Assembly (NCBI RefSeq): GCF_016743335.1
Contig: NZ_WCJE01000001.1
Coordinates: 99,659-163,658 of the forward strand
Origin: Streptococcus suis
GTDB taxonomy: Bacteria; Bacillota; Bacilli; Lactobacillales; Streptococcaceae
Direction: 5' to 3'
Length of the DNA: 64,000 nt
The stretch's first letter is position 1. Each line of letters starts with the position of its first letter. The position numbers were made by a program, and so were the translations under genes. Below the pieces are notes generated by a model, which did no database searches, was not told the origin of the DNA, and saw only the letters and a list, made by a program, of their open reading frames with translations. Below, piece after piece: positions 44,219 to 51,886 of this stretch.

Positions 44219-44252
44219 AACACCTTATCAAAAATTTTCAACATAAGGTGTT
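44219..44252 (+). terminator. Hairpin after the IS110 transposase
   Basis: ACACCTTA ... TAAGGTGT stem followed by TGCTTTTG. Confidence 0.7.
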
Positions 44253-44445
44253 GCTTTTGTATACACTTTTTACACTAAACTTTAGTCCAAAATAAAATAA
44301 TTTCCTTATTTGGATGACGAGACACAAAATATTTTTCGTCAAATACCTTGATGAACTTGACAAATGGTAGAAAAAAGAGTTCGTCTTCCCGCCCCCCGCA
44401 CAGTTGATTAGGTTAGATTTGGAGTGTAAAACACGAACAAATCTA

Positions 44446-44514
44446 CCAATCAACCACTGCGCTGAGATGTTGACACGAACCCTGAGAAGCGAGGTTGGTC
44501 TTTTTGCCCAGCCT
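44446..44514. repeat. 69-base dispersed block, third copy
   Basis: Matches 12166-12234 at 66 of 69 positions and, inverted, the end of 20446-20815. It is the right-hand part of the repeat interrupted by the IS110 element. Confidence 0.8.
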
Positions 44515-44523
44515 CTTTTCGTA

Positions 44524-45366
44524 TTATTCTAAAACAAGTTTAGTTTTTATACCATCCACATCGACAAAGGCTGCGCTATTGTCTAGTCTTTGAAGGTTTA
44601 GGTTTGCAGCAATGGCACGATTCAAGGTTGCTTCAAAGTCTGCTGGGCTAGAGTAGATAACAGTATAATAGGCAAGTCCTGGCATACCTTCTGTTCGTGT
44701 TTGGAGATGTTTGCCTCCCCATTCGTTGACTGCTAGGTGGTGATGGTAGTCGCCTGAGGCTAGCCAAGCTGCAGATGGGACGGAGAATTTATCCTCGACA
44801 GCTAGGACTTCTTGGTAAAATCGGCTAGAAGCGGAGCTTTCTCGGACAGATAGATGGACATGACCCATGCGACTGCCAAGCGGCATCTGATAGGCTGCGT
44901 CAGCTTTTTTCCCTAAAGCATAGATCGTCTCAGCATCCATAGGCTCAGTAATGCCGACGATACGGCCGTCCGGGCGGACATCCCAAGAGTCTTGCGGGAG
45001 GTCGCGGTAAATCTCAATGCCGTTGCCTTCGGTGTCGGCTAGGTAAATGGCTTCGCTGTAACCGTGGTCGCTGGCGCCTTGGAGGGGAACTTTGTTGTCG
45101 ATAAAGTGGCGGAAAATGGTTCCTAAGTCCTCTCGGCTAGGTAGGACAATAGCCAAGTGGTAGAGTCCGTAGCTGTGGCTGACTTCGCCTTTCTGCTCTG
45201 TTTGAATCAGGCGGACAAGGGTGGTCTGCCCGACACCAAGATCAATCTGTTTAGAGTTTTCAGTCAGAACTTGGAGCCCCAATACCTGCTGGTAAAACAG
45301 GCTTTGGAGTTCCAGATTGCGGACATTGAGGGCAACATGGCCCAGCTCAAATTGGGAATTGTACAT
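44524..45366 (-). CDS. VOC-family (CatE-like) dioxygenase/glyoxalase protein
   Basis: A 280-residue protein with two vicinal-oxygen-chelate modules. The first begins LGHVALNVRNLELQSLFYQQVLGL, and the second GHVHLSVRESSASSRFYQEVLAVED near residue 168. Candidate metal ligands are His9 (LGHVALNV), His169 (GHVHLSV) and His215-216 (DYHHHLAVNEW). The architecture resembles B. subtilis CatE-type ring-cleavage enzymes and suggests a role in removing quinone-like or catechol compounds. It is the last gene of the cluster divergent from the HxlR regulator, but has 107 bases of its own upstream DNA. Confidence 0.85.
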   Translation of the reverse strand: MYNSQFELGHVALNVRNLELQSLFYQQVLGLQVLTENSKQIDLGVGQTTLVRLIQTEQKGEVSHSYGLYHLAIVLPSREDLGTIFRHFIDNKVPLQGASDHGYSEAIYLADTEGNGIEIYRDLPQDSWDVRPDGRIVGITEPMDAETIYALGKKADAAYQMPLGSRMGHVHLSVRESSASSRFYQEVLAVEDKFSVPSAAWLASGDYHHHLAVNEWGGKHLQTRTEGMPGLAYYTVIYSSPADFEATLNRAIAANLNLQRLDNSAAFVDVDGIKTKLVLE

Positions 45367-45473
45367 GGAAATACCTGACTTTCTGATACAATTTATAGGA
45401 ATTTTCGAGTTACTTAGACTTAGTATCTTTTGGTGAACTAATATGTGACGAATAGACTTTTGAAAATTGATTT

Positions 45474-45875
45474 TTATCTCATAGCTTTCTCAACAAGTGC
45501 GCTATCTACAACTTGGATGAAGTTAGCAATTTTATTGTCTGCATTAAAATCATAGATATGGACAAAGTCTGCTTGGAAGGATTTCTGAGTAAGGTTGTAG
45601 GTTCCCTTGTAGTAGCCATAAACCATGACACGGTTTCCTGAAAAGGCGTAATCAACAGGTGTGGCACTATAATTGGTCCATTCAGAACCTAGTCTTGCAT
45701 GGACGTTTTCAATCACTGCATCTGGACCGATATAAGTACCAGCATAGGGGAAGCCTGCAGCTTCTGTCCAAGAGACATCAGCAGCCAAATGGCTCTTGAA
45801 ATCTTCTATTCGACCTTGAGCAGTAGCCAGATAAGTTTCTTCTAAAATATTTTTATATAATTGATTTTTTGACAT
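45474..45875 (-). CDS. SnoaL/NTF2-like protein
   Basis: A 133-residue NTF2-fold protein (YKNILEETYLATAQGRIEDFKSHLAADVSWTEAAGFPYAGTYIGPDAVIENV). Such proteins bind or convert small hydrophobic molecules; no function is assigned. It starts 3 bases after the MBL-fold gene ends, so they are in one operon. A fragment of a related NTF2-like gene lies at 47370-47495. Confidence 0.82.
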   Translation of the reverse strand: MSKNQLYKNILEETYLATAQGRIEDFKSHLAADVSWTEAAGFPYAGTYIGPDAVIENVHARLGSEWTNYSATPVDYAFSGNRVMVYGYYKGTYNLTQKSFQADFVHIYDFNADNKIANFIQVVDSALVEKAMR

Positions 45876-45878
45876 ACA

Positions 45879-46697
45879 TTACCCCCATGGTATTTCACCG
45901 GTTAAGACTTTAGCACTCAATTCTAAGACTGCCTCGTTACGAAGATTAGGGAATTTTTCTTTCATTTTAGCGACAAAAGTAGTTGAGTCTTTGACTTCTT
46001 TTTTTAATTTGATTGCTACTTCAATATAGGCGATTGAAAAATCAAGTGCTTGAGAATCAAATGAACCTTCACTATCTGCATGACCTGGAATAATGAGAGA
46101 GGCATCCAGTGCCTTCATATCTTTTAATCGATCTTGCCAGGCTTTCAATTGCTCGGTAGTTTGTGAATCTGCTAAGAAGAGGTGAATTTGATTAAAGGTA
46201 TTGATACCGCCAATAATGGTTTTGGTTTCTGCATTCCAAAGATTGATTTGACTTGGTTCACTACCGAAAAATTCCCATTTATCACCTTCAAATTCTAATG
46301 TAGACTCTTGAATGAGCGCTGGTAAAATAATATTTTTAGGAGCTTGGTCACCTAAAGAGCCTCCCCATACCTGTAATTTTTTTGATACTGTTTTTAAAAT
46401 ATGGTCGATAACATAAGACGTTGCATAGACAATGGTTTCTGGGAATGATTTTTTGATAGGCTCAAGAGCAAAATAATAGTCTGGATCCCCTTGAATGATA
46501 AAGATTTTTTCTAATGTCAGTTGTGCGTCTTGTAGATAGCGAACAATTCGCTCTCCTTCTGATTGTTTAAACCCTGAACCTACAAGGAGAGCCTTGCCAT
46601 TTTTAATGATTAAGGTCGCCGTAACCATAAAACTTGATTCGTCATTTGTAAAGATGTGTAATTCTGTTCCATTTTGTAGCTTATAATGTTTTTCCAT
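45879..46697 (-). CDS. Metallo-beta-lactamase-fold protein lacking the His metal motif
   Basis: A 272-residue protein with the MBL fold order: strand LIIKNGKALLVGSGFKQSEG, loop FIIQGDPDYYFALEPI near residue 69, SLIIPGHADSEGS near residue 212. In active members the loop reads H-x-H-x-D-H; here it is Q-x-D-x-D-Y, so the main zinc ligands are missing while the later PGH is kept. It is therefore likely a binding protein or uses different chemistry. It lies between the DsbA-like and SnoaL-like genes in the same operon. Confidence 0.78.
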   Translation of the reverse strand: MEKHYKLQNGTELHIFTNDESSFMVTATLIIKNGKALLVGSGFKQSEGERIVRYLQDAQLTLEKIFIIQGDPDYYFALEPIKKSFPETIVYATSYVIDHILKTVSKKLQVWGGSLGDQAPKNIILPALIQESTLEFEGDKWEFFGSEPSQINLWNAETKTIIGGINTFNQIHLFLADSQTTEQLKAWQDRLKDMKALDASLIIPGHADSEGSFDSQALDFSIAYIEVAIKLKKEVKDSTTFVAKMKEKFPNLRNEAVLELSAKVLTGEIPWG

Positions 46698-46712
46698 AAA
46701 TAGTTGCCCTTT

Positions 46713-47333
46713 CTATTGCGTAATAGCTGCTTGGAAATTTTTTTCCAAATCGTCTACTGTGCGTACTTGGTTAATAAGATTAAAGAAGTTCCCGTCTTTT
46801 TCAAGTAACAAGGTTGGGAAAGAGGTTACCCCCATTTCATAAGCCTTGATAAAGTCTGGGTGTAGATTTTCTGGTTGATTTAAGATGCTTGATAGTTCTT
46901 CCATAGCCTTTGTAGGTAACTGATAGCTACCGATTAGGTTGGTGTAACTGTCTGCTTGACTGAGATCTAACCCATCTTCAAAAAATAAGGCTTGAATGTC
47001 TAATGTTAGCTGAGCGTGGTTAGGAGTCTCAACATAGTTTTTCAAGACTGAGTAGGCTCTAGCAGGACCGAGGGAGTCCATGGTAAAGTCCTTATCCTTA
47101 AACAATTGATTGTAGTTGTCGCCAAAAGACATTTGGTAATAGCTTTCGATTTGTTTGTTGATGGTCTGTGCCTGCTGGAAATCAACCATTTTCTTTTTGT
47201 TATCTCCGACAAACAATCCTCCGTTAATGACCTCTATTTCTATGTCAGGATGGTCTTGCATGAATTTTGTGAAAATGTGGTTAAAGCCGTAGGTCCAACC
47301 ACAATAAGCATCGATGATGTAATATAGTTTCAT
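46713..47333 (-). CDS. DsbA-family thioredoxin-fold protein with CGWT in place of CxxC
   Basis: A 206-residue cytoplasmic protein of the DsbA/FrnE/HCCA-isomerase type (YYIIDAYCGWTYGFNHIF at the N-terminus, ending VTSFPTLLLEKDGNFF with the cis-proline). Most relatives have DPMCSWCYG; here the second cysteine is Thr (Cys11-Gly-Trp-Thr14). It cannot form the usual disulfide and may work by a monothiol mechanism. It stands 15 bases before the MBL-fold gene. Confidence 0.83.
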   Translation of the reverse strand: MKLYYIIDAYCGWTYGFNHIFTKFMQDHPDIEIEVINGGLFVGDNKKKMVDFQQAQTINKQIESYYQMSFGDNYNQLFKDKDFTMDSLGPARAYSVLKNYVETPNHAQLTLDIQALFFEDGLDLSQADSYTNLIGSYQLPTKAMEELSSILNQPENLHPDFIKAYEMGVTSFPTLLLEKDGNFFNLINQVRTVDDLEKNFQAAITQ

Positions 47334-47369
47334 ATTAAATTTCTTTCATTTCGATTTCTTGGATTTTGA

Positions 47370-47495
47370 TTAGAATTTAGTATTGCTATTGGCAGTTTTG
47401 GAATCTTCCTCGATTGGTACAACAACATCCCAGAGTTCTGCAATTTTATCATCTTCAACTCGATAAAGAATATAGAAGGATGTATATTGACCTGT
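47370..47495 (-). pseudogene. C-terminal remnant of a SnoaL/NTF2-like gene
   Basis: In the frame ending at 47370 the last 40 residues (TGQYTSFYILYRVEDDKIAELWDVVVPIEE and a short tail ending TKF) match the end of SnoaL-like proteins, which typically read IYRVEDGKIAEHWDVVQPI. The upstream part of that frame runs into the flavin reductase gene in another frame, so only the 3' end of the old gene remains. It points to a past deletion or recombination in the cluster. Confidence 0.7.
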
Positions 47496-47500
47496 AGAAT

Positions 47501-48040
47501 CTAAGCTTCTAACAAAGCTTGAGCTTGAGCTTGCAGACCAGCGATGGCTTCCTCTGACAATACCAACTGTCCAGTTCCCCATGCTTCTGGATTGACAGTT
47601 GTACCTGTAAATTCACCAACCACTTGCGTACGAACAAACGGTAGGAGTGCATGGTAGCTAGCGAACATTTGGTCATGTCCAGCATTGGCAACAGATGATA
47701 CAGTAACGATTTTGTCTTGTAGTGCAGATGGGCCACGTGTTTCTGACAAGTCTAGGGCACGGCTGAGCCAGTCAATCAAGTTCTTCACAGTACCTGGAAT
47801 AGCAAAGTTGTAAACTGGTGAGAAAATCCAGATAGCATCTGCAGCCATAATCGCATCGCGAGCAGCTTGGACAACTGGCAAGACTGGTGTTTCAAGATCT
47901 TGGTTCATAAGCGGGATTTCTTTATAGTTAAGATAAGATACAGTTGCTTGACCTTCTAAGATGCTTTCAGCTTGCTTTGCCATTTGGTGATTAAATGAAC
48001 CTTCACGTAGTGAACCGACGATAAATAGAATGTTTTTCAT
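47501..48040 (-). CDS. NAD(P)H-dependent FMN reductase / quinone reductase
   Basis: A 179-residue flavodoxin-fold reductase (NADPH_FMN_red family). The FMN-binding motif is [15 protein letters not shown] at residue 7, with [24 protein letters not shown] near 70. Relatives reduce quinones or azo compounds. The ATG at 48040 is chosen because the family begins there and GGAAG lies upstream, but an in-frame ATG at 48094 also has a good AAAGGAG site and would add 18 residues ([18 protein letters not shown]). Confidence 0.88.
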   Translation of the reverse strand: MKNILFIVGSLREGSFNHQMAKQAESILEGQATVSYLNYKEIPLMNQDLETPVLPVVQAARDAIMAADAIWIFSPVYNFAIPGTVKNLIDWLSRALDLSETRGPSALQDKIVTVSSVANAGHDQMFASYHALLPFVRTQVVGEFTGTTVNPEAWGTGQLVLSEEAIAGLQAQAQALLEA

Positions 48041-48194
48041 GTTTTTTTCTTCCTTTTTTGTAAAAATATTTTTGAAAACTGAGATTAGTGACATAGGGAC
48101 TCCTTTGTATTATATAGTGCAATTGATGTTCATTGTATAACTCCTTTGAGAAAATACTTTCCTGCTTTCGCAGTTTATGGTATTATTGTATCAG

Positions 48195-48216
48195 GTACTA
48201 AAAATATTACAAGTAC
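48195..48216. promoter_or_regulatory. Probable HxlR-family operator
   Basis: GTACT-12 bases-AGTAC inverted repeat in the divergent region between the flavin reductase and HxlR genes. The YodB/CatR/HypR group of HxlR regulators binds inverted TACT...AGTA sites. A looser version (TACTTAGACTTAGTA, 45411-45425) lies upstream of the VOC gene. Confidence 0.5.
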
Positions 48217-48286
48217 GATTTTTTTGAATAGTCACTATCTTTTTGTGAAGTAATGTGTAATATCAAGGGAAAATAAAGGAGAAATT

Positions 48287-48634
48287 ATGGCAACTTTCAC
48301 ACAACATACGGTTCCGGAGTGTCCTTTTGTGACCACTCAGAGTGTATTATCTGGGAAATGGAGTATCTTATTACTACATCATATCGAAGAAGGTCCCATT
48401 CGGTTTAATGAAATGCACCGTCGATTGACAGGGATTTCCCAAGCAACCCTTACCAAGCAGTTGCGTCAGCTAGAAGATGATGGTTTAATCACTCGGAAGG
48501 TTTATGCACAAGTTCCACCAAAAGTGGAATATGAACTGAGCGAGATTGGTCGGGAATTCAAGTTGGTTTTGGAGCAAATTGAAGTTTTTGGGGATAAGTA
48601 CATCGAATTTGTCAAAGCAAAAAAATCTGAATGA
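48287..48634 (+). CDS. HxlR-family transcriptional regulator
   Basis: A 115-residue winged-helix regulator (CPFVTTQSVLSGKWSILLLHHIEEGPIRFNEMHRRLTGISQATLTKQLRQLEDDGLI). Cys12 in VPECPFVTT is the position of the redox-sensing cysteine of YodB/HypR-type members, which respond to quinones, aldehydes or hypochlorite. It is divergent from the reductase-DsbA-MBL-SnoaL genes and is the obvious candidate to control them. GGAG lies 5 bases before the ATG. Confidence 0.92.
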   Translation: MATFTQHTVPECPFVTTQSVLSGKWSILLLHHIEEGPIRFNEMHRRLTGISQATLTKQLRQLEDDGLITRKVYAQVPPKVEYELSEIGREFKLVLEQIEVFGDKYIEFVKAKKSE

Positions 48635-48657
48635 GTTTGAATCTCATTCAGATTTTT
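48621..48657. terminator. Bidirectional terminator between hxlR-like and pepF
   Basis: AAAAATCTGAATGAG ... CTCATTCAGATTTTT perfect stem that overlaps the regulator's stop codon. Confidence 0.9.
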
Positions 48658-48662
48658 GTCTT

Positions 48663-50360
48663 TTATAGTTCGTCATCCTTAACTGCATTTAACCAATCGG
48701 CAGCAGCTTTGGCGGTGCTTTCAAGGGCGCCTTCCTTGAACGGTGATTGGAGATTTGCAGCCGCAACAACTTGCAAGAAGGACTTGGTTCCGCCCAAATC
48801 ACAGATGCGGATGTAATCTTCCCAAGCTGTTTCATCGTGATCTACCTGCGTACGTTTCCAGAATTGGAGGGCGCAGACTTGAGCCAAGGTATAGTCGATG
48901 TAGTAGAATGGGCTGGCAAAAATATGCCCCTGACGGTACCAGAAGATACCACGGTTGAGGGCTTCTGACTCAGAATAATCACGGTCTGGCAAGTAGAGGT
49001 CTTGGAGTTTTTTCCAAGTCGCCTTGCGTTCTGCTGGTGTCATCTCTGGGCGTTCATAGACTTCGTGCTGGAAGTGATCCACCAAGACACCGTAAGGTAA
49101 GAAGAGAAGGGCACTTGCCAAGTGGGTAAACTTATACTTATCCACCTGTTCCTTGAAGAAACGGTCCATCCAAGGCCAGGTCATAAATTCCATAGACATG
49201 GAGTGGATTTCACAGGTTTCATAGGTTGGCCAGACAACTTCTGGACTTTGAATCCAACGCGAACGATAGACTTGGAAGGCGTGACCTGCTTCGTGGGTCA
49301 AGACATCAATATCACCGCTGGTTCCGTTGAAGTTAGAGAAGATGAAAGGGCTCTTAAAGTCAGGAATATAGGTACAGTAGCCACCGCTGTTTTTGCCTGG
49401 TTTTGCAACCAAGTCCAAGAGTTCATGCTCAATCATGAAATCGAAGAACTCGCCTGTTTCTGCGGACAATTCACGGTACATGTCTTGGGCTTGGCTGACG
49501 ATAAAGTCTGGGTCACCTTGTGGGACCGCATTGCCGTCTAAGAACTCAAGATTGAGGTCGTAGTGTTTCAGGCTTGGGACCTGCAAGCGTTTGGCTTGAC
49601 GTTGGCGAAGATTTTGCACAATCGGTACGATATGCTTGAGGATTTCTTCACGGTACACCTTGACCATGTCACGATTGTAGTCGAAACGGTTCATCTTGAG
49701 GTAGCCGTATTCCACATAGTCCTTGAAGCCGAGTGTGTGGGCGATTTCCGTGCGGACCTTGACCAACTCATCGTAAACACGGTCAAAGTCGGCTTCCTTG
49801 CTTTCAAAGAAGGCAGTTGTGGCAGCAGAAGCAGCCTTGCGGACCTCGCGGTCAGTTGATTGACCGAATGGCCCCATTTGTGCCAGGTTATAGGTCTGAC
49901 CTTGGAATTCAATCGCAGCACCGGCAATCAGCTTGCTGTATTCATCTGTCAATTCATTTTCCTTTTGGAACAAGGGAATCACATCAGATGAGAAGGTCTT
50001 GAGCTTGTTTTCTGCCTGCATGAAGAAGGTTTTAGGCAAGATGTCTGACAACTCTTCCTTGTAAGGGGTCTGAACAATGACACGGTAGTAGTTGGTGGTC
50101 AATTCTTCAAAAAGTGGCGAATATTCATTCCAAAACTTGGTTTCTTCATTGTAAAACTCATCGTTCATGTCGATGGTGTGACGGATCATCCAGAGGTTGT
50201 ACTGGGTATCGACCAGGTTGAGTAATTTGGTAACGGCTGCCACAAGTGTACGAGTTGTTTCCAAGTCACTTGCTTGAGCCAACTGGTCGGTCAGGTCAGT
50301 AAATTGAGCCTTAATGGCTTCATAATCGGGACGGACATAGGTATAGTCTGAAAATTTCAT
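48663..50360 (-). CDS. pepF: Oligoendopeptidase F (M3 family)
   Basis: A 565-residue cytoplasmic zinc metallopeptidase that cuts medium-length peptides. The zinc motif is LTHEAGHAFQVYRS near residue 350, followed by the third ligand region EIHSMSMEFMTWPWM. The C-terminal RGIFWYRQGHIFASPFYYIDYTLAQVCALQFW is typical of the M3B group. AAGGAGAAAG precedes the ATG. Confidence 0.94.
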   Translation of the reverse strand: MKFSDYTYVRPDYEAIKAQFTDLTDQLAQASDLETTRTLVAAVTKLLNLVDTQYNLWMIRHTIDMNDEFYNEETKFWNEYSPLFEELTTNYYRVIVQTPYKEELSDILPKTFFMQAENKLKTFSSDVIPLFQKENELTDEYSKLIAGAAIEFQGQTYNLAQMGPFGQSTDREVRKAASAATTAFFESKEADFDRVYDELVKVRTEIAHTLGFKDYVEYGYLKMNRFDYNRDMVKVYREEILKHIVPIVQNLRQRQAKRLQVPSLKHYDLNLEFLDGNAVPQGDPDFIVSQAQDMYRELSAETGEFFDFMIEHELLDLVAKPGKNSGGYCTYIPDFKSPFIFSNFNGTSGDIDVLTHEAGHAFQVYRSRWIQSPEVVWPTYETCEIHSMSMEFMTWPWMDRFFKEQVDKYKFTHLASALLFLPYGVLVDHFQHEVYERPEMTPAERKATWKKLQDLYLPDRDYSESEALNRGIFWYRQGHIFASPFYYIDYTLAQVCALQFWKRTQVDHDETAWEDYIRICDLGGTKSFLQVVAAANLQSPFKEGALESTAKAAADWLNAVKDDEL

Positions 50361-50498
50361 ATCTTTCTCCTTTTGTATTACTACCTTCTATCTTACTCTT
50401 TTTGAAAACGTTTGGCAAATCTGGACCCATCCATGTTCACAAGTCTTTCTATTTATGGTAAAATGTAGGAGATTATTAGAAAAAATGAGGTTGTAGAC

Positions 50499-51434
50499 AT
50501 GTCTAAATTTTTAGTTTTTGGTCACCAAAATCCTGATACAGATGCCATTGCATCATCATACGGTTGGGCTCACTTGGAGCGTGAAGTGTTTGGTCGTGAT
50601 GCGGAAGCAGTTGCACTTGGAACGCCAAATGAAGAAACAGCCTTTGCGCTTGACTATTTTGGTGTTACTGCACCGCGCGTGGTTGAGTCTGCTAAGGCAG
50701 CAGGCGTTAGCCAAGTTATCTTGACTGACCACAACGAATTCCAACAATCAATTGCAGACATCAAGGATGTGGAAGTGGCAGCTGTCATTGACCACCACCG
50801 TGTCGCAAACTTCGAAACGGCAAATCCATTGTACATGCGTTTGGAGCCAGTAGGTTCAGCATCATCAATCGTTTACCGTGCCTTTAAAGAAAACGGAGTA
50901 ACACCTCCAAAAGAAGTAGCTGGACTTCTCCTATCAGGTTTGATTTCAGACACACTCTTGCTCAAATCACCAACCACTCACGCAACAGATCCACAGGTTG
51001 CGGCTGAATTGGCTGAAATTGCTGGTGTAAACTTGGAGGAATACGGCTTGGCACTCTTGAAAGCTGGTACCAACCTTGCCAGCAAGTCAGCAGAAGAATT
51101 GATTGACATTGATGCCAAAACATTTGGCTTGAATGGCAATGACGTGCGTGTAGCCCAAGTCAACACAGTGGATATTGCGGAAGTCTTGGAACGCCAAGCA
51201 GAAATCGAAGCAGCTATGACAGCAGCATCAGCAGCAAATGGCTACTCTGACTTTGTTTTGATGATTACAGACATCGTTAACTCAAATTCTGAAATCCTTG
51301 CGCTTGGTAGCAACATGGACAAGGTGGAAGCGGCCTTTAACTTCAAGTTGGAAAACAATCATGCCTTCCTTGCTGGTGCCGTTTCACGTAAGAAACAAGT
51401 GGTGCCACAATTGACAGATGCTTTCAACGCCTAA
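50499..51434 (+). CDS. ppaC: Manganese-dependent inorganic pyrophosphatase
   Basis: Splits pyrophosphate to phosphate, pulling biosynthetic reactions forward; a class II (DHH family) enzyme. The 311-residue protein has all metal motifs: [40 protein letters not shown], and the DHHA2 substrate-binding end [24 protein letters not shown] lies before the ATG. A terminator (51485-51506) follows after 50 bases. Confidence 0.96.
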   Translation: MSKFLVFGHQNPDTDAIASSYGWAHLEREVFGRDAEAVALGTPNEETAFALDYFGVTAPRVVESAKAAGVSQVILTDHNEFQQSIADIKDVEVAAVIDHHRVANFETANPLYMRLEPVGSASSIVYRAFKENGVTPPKEVAGLLLSGLISDTLLLKSPTTHATDPQVAAELAEIAGVNLEEYGLALLKAGTNLASKSAEELIDIDAKTFGLNGNDVRVAQVNTVDIAEVLERQAEIEAAMTAASAANGYSDFVLMITDIVNSNSEILALGSNMDKVEAAFNFKLENNHAFLAGAVSRKKQVVPQLTDAFNA

Positions 51435-51484
51435 TAAATTTTTCTACCGACCTCGAACCTGGAGTCGGTAGGAAGGCCTTATCT

Positions 51485-51506
51485 AGCACCTTCGGGTGCT
51501 TTCTTT
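51485..51506 (+). terminator. Terminator after ppaC
   Basis: AGCACC-TTCG-GGTGCT stem with UUCG tetraloop and T-rich tail. Another stem (ACCGAC/GTCGGT, 51446-51468) lies just before. Confidence 0.85.
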
Positions 51507-51521
51507 ATTGAAAGGAAAATC

Positions 51522-51728
51522 ATGTCTTATACAGTAAATTTCAAAGAAGTCGAAACGACAGGCTTGGAAACTAGTCCAGTCGCAGAAGTCTTGGCCGGTC
51601 TGCGTGCCAACGAAGCTCGCTATTTCTGGAACAAGTACAAGCAGGAGTTCGTGGTCTATACACCAGAAGAGAAGCCTGAAATCCTGCCCTTCATCAAGAA
51701 GGTCTTGGCAGAGCGTTTTGTGCTTTGA
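51522..51728 (+). CDS. Small protein of unknown function downstream of ppaC
   Basis: A 68-residue acidic protein, MSYTVNFKEVETTGLETSPV to ...FIKKVLAERFVL, that I do not recognise beyond having seen similar streptococcal hypotheticals. GAAAGGAAAA precedes the ATG. The stop lies inside a perfect 10-bp hairpin (TTGATAGTCA/TGACTATCAA, 51725-51750). It may be a whole small protein, or the front part of a gene broken by the repeat at 51788. Confidence 0.6.
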   Translation: MSYTVNFKEVETTGLETSPVAEVLAGLRANEARYFWNKYKQEFVVYTPEEKPEILPFIKKVLAERFVL

Positions 51729-51787
51729 TAGTCACTCCCCTGACTATCAAACTCCCCTACACTCCTTCAACCCAGCCCAACTTTTAT

Positions 51788-51886
51788 AGTCTTTCAGTTT
51801 GCTTTTAGTACTAGGCAACGAGCTGCAGGCAGTACTGGAGTACGGCAAAGCGAGTTAACGCAGTAATAAAAGATAAACTGAATGAC
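51788..51886. repeat. Small inverted-repeat element, best-preserved copy
   Basis: About 99 bases with terminal inverted repeats: GTCTTTCAGTTTGCTTTTAG at the left and, complemented, GTCATTCAGTTTATCTTTTA at the right. The core is CTAGGCAACGAGCTGCAGG ... GTACTGGAGTACGGCAAAGCGAGTTAACG. The copies in the FMN riboswitch and T-box share the same order. The core also resembles the RUP-like element at 14543. It sits directly against a 5'-truncated gene. Confidence 0.78.

Larger units (their letters stand above)
42759..44372 (+). mobile_element. IS110-family element inserted in a composite repeat
   Basis: The ends are inferred from the point where the repeat copy known intact at 20446-20815 is interrupted and resumes (TCAAAAA on the left, GAGTTCGTC on the right). 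This gives about 1.6 kb with about 240 bases of noncoding left end, a transposase frame and about 175 bases of right end with a terminator-like hairpin (44219-44252). IS110 elements lack terminal inverted repeats, which fits. The left noncoding end could hold a bridge RNA. Confidence 0.7.

Noticed and set aside
48693..48968. Several short plus-strand frames at the 3' end of pepF
   Set aside because: They are shadows of the conserved peptidase C-terminus.
49122..49541. 139-codon plus-strand frame opposite pepF
   Set aside because: pepF is full length with HEXXH; the opposite frame shows no start signal or recognisable domain.
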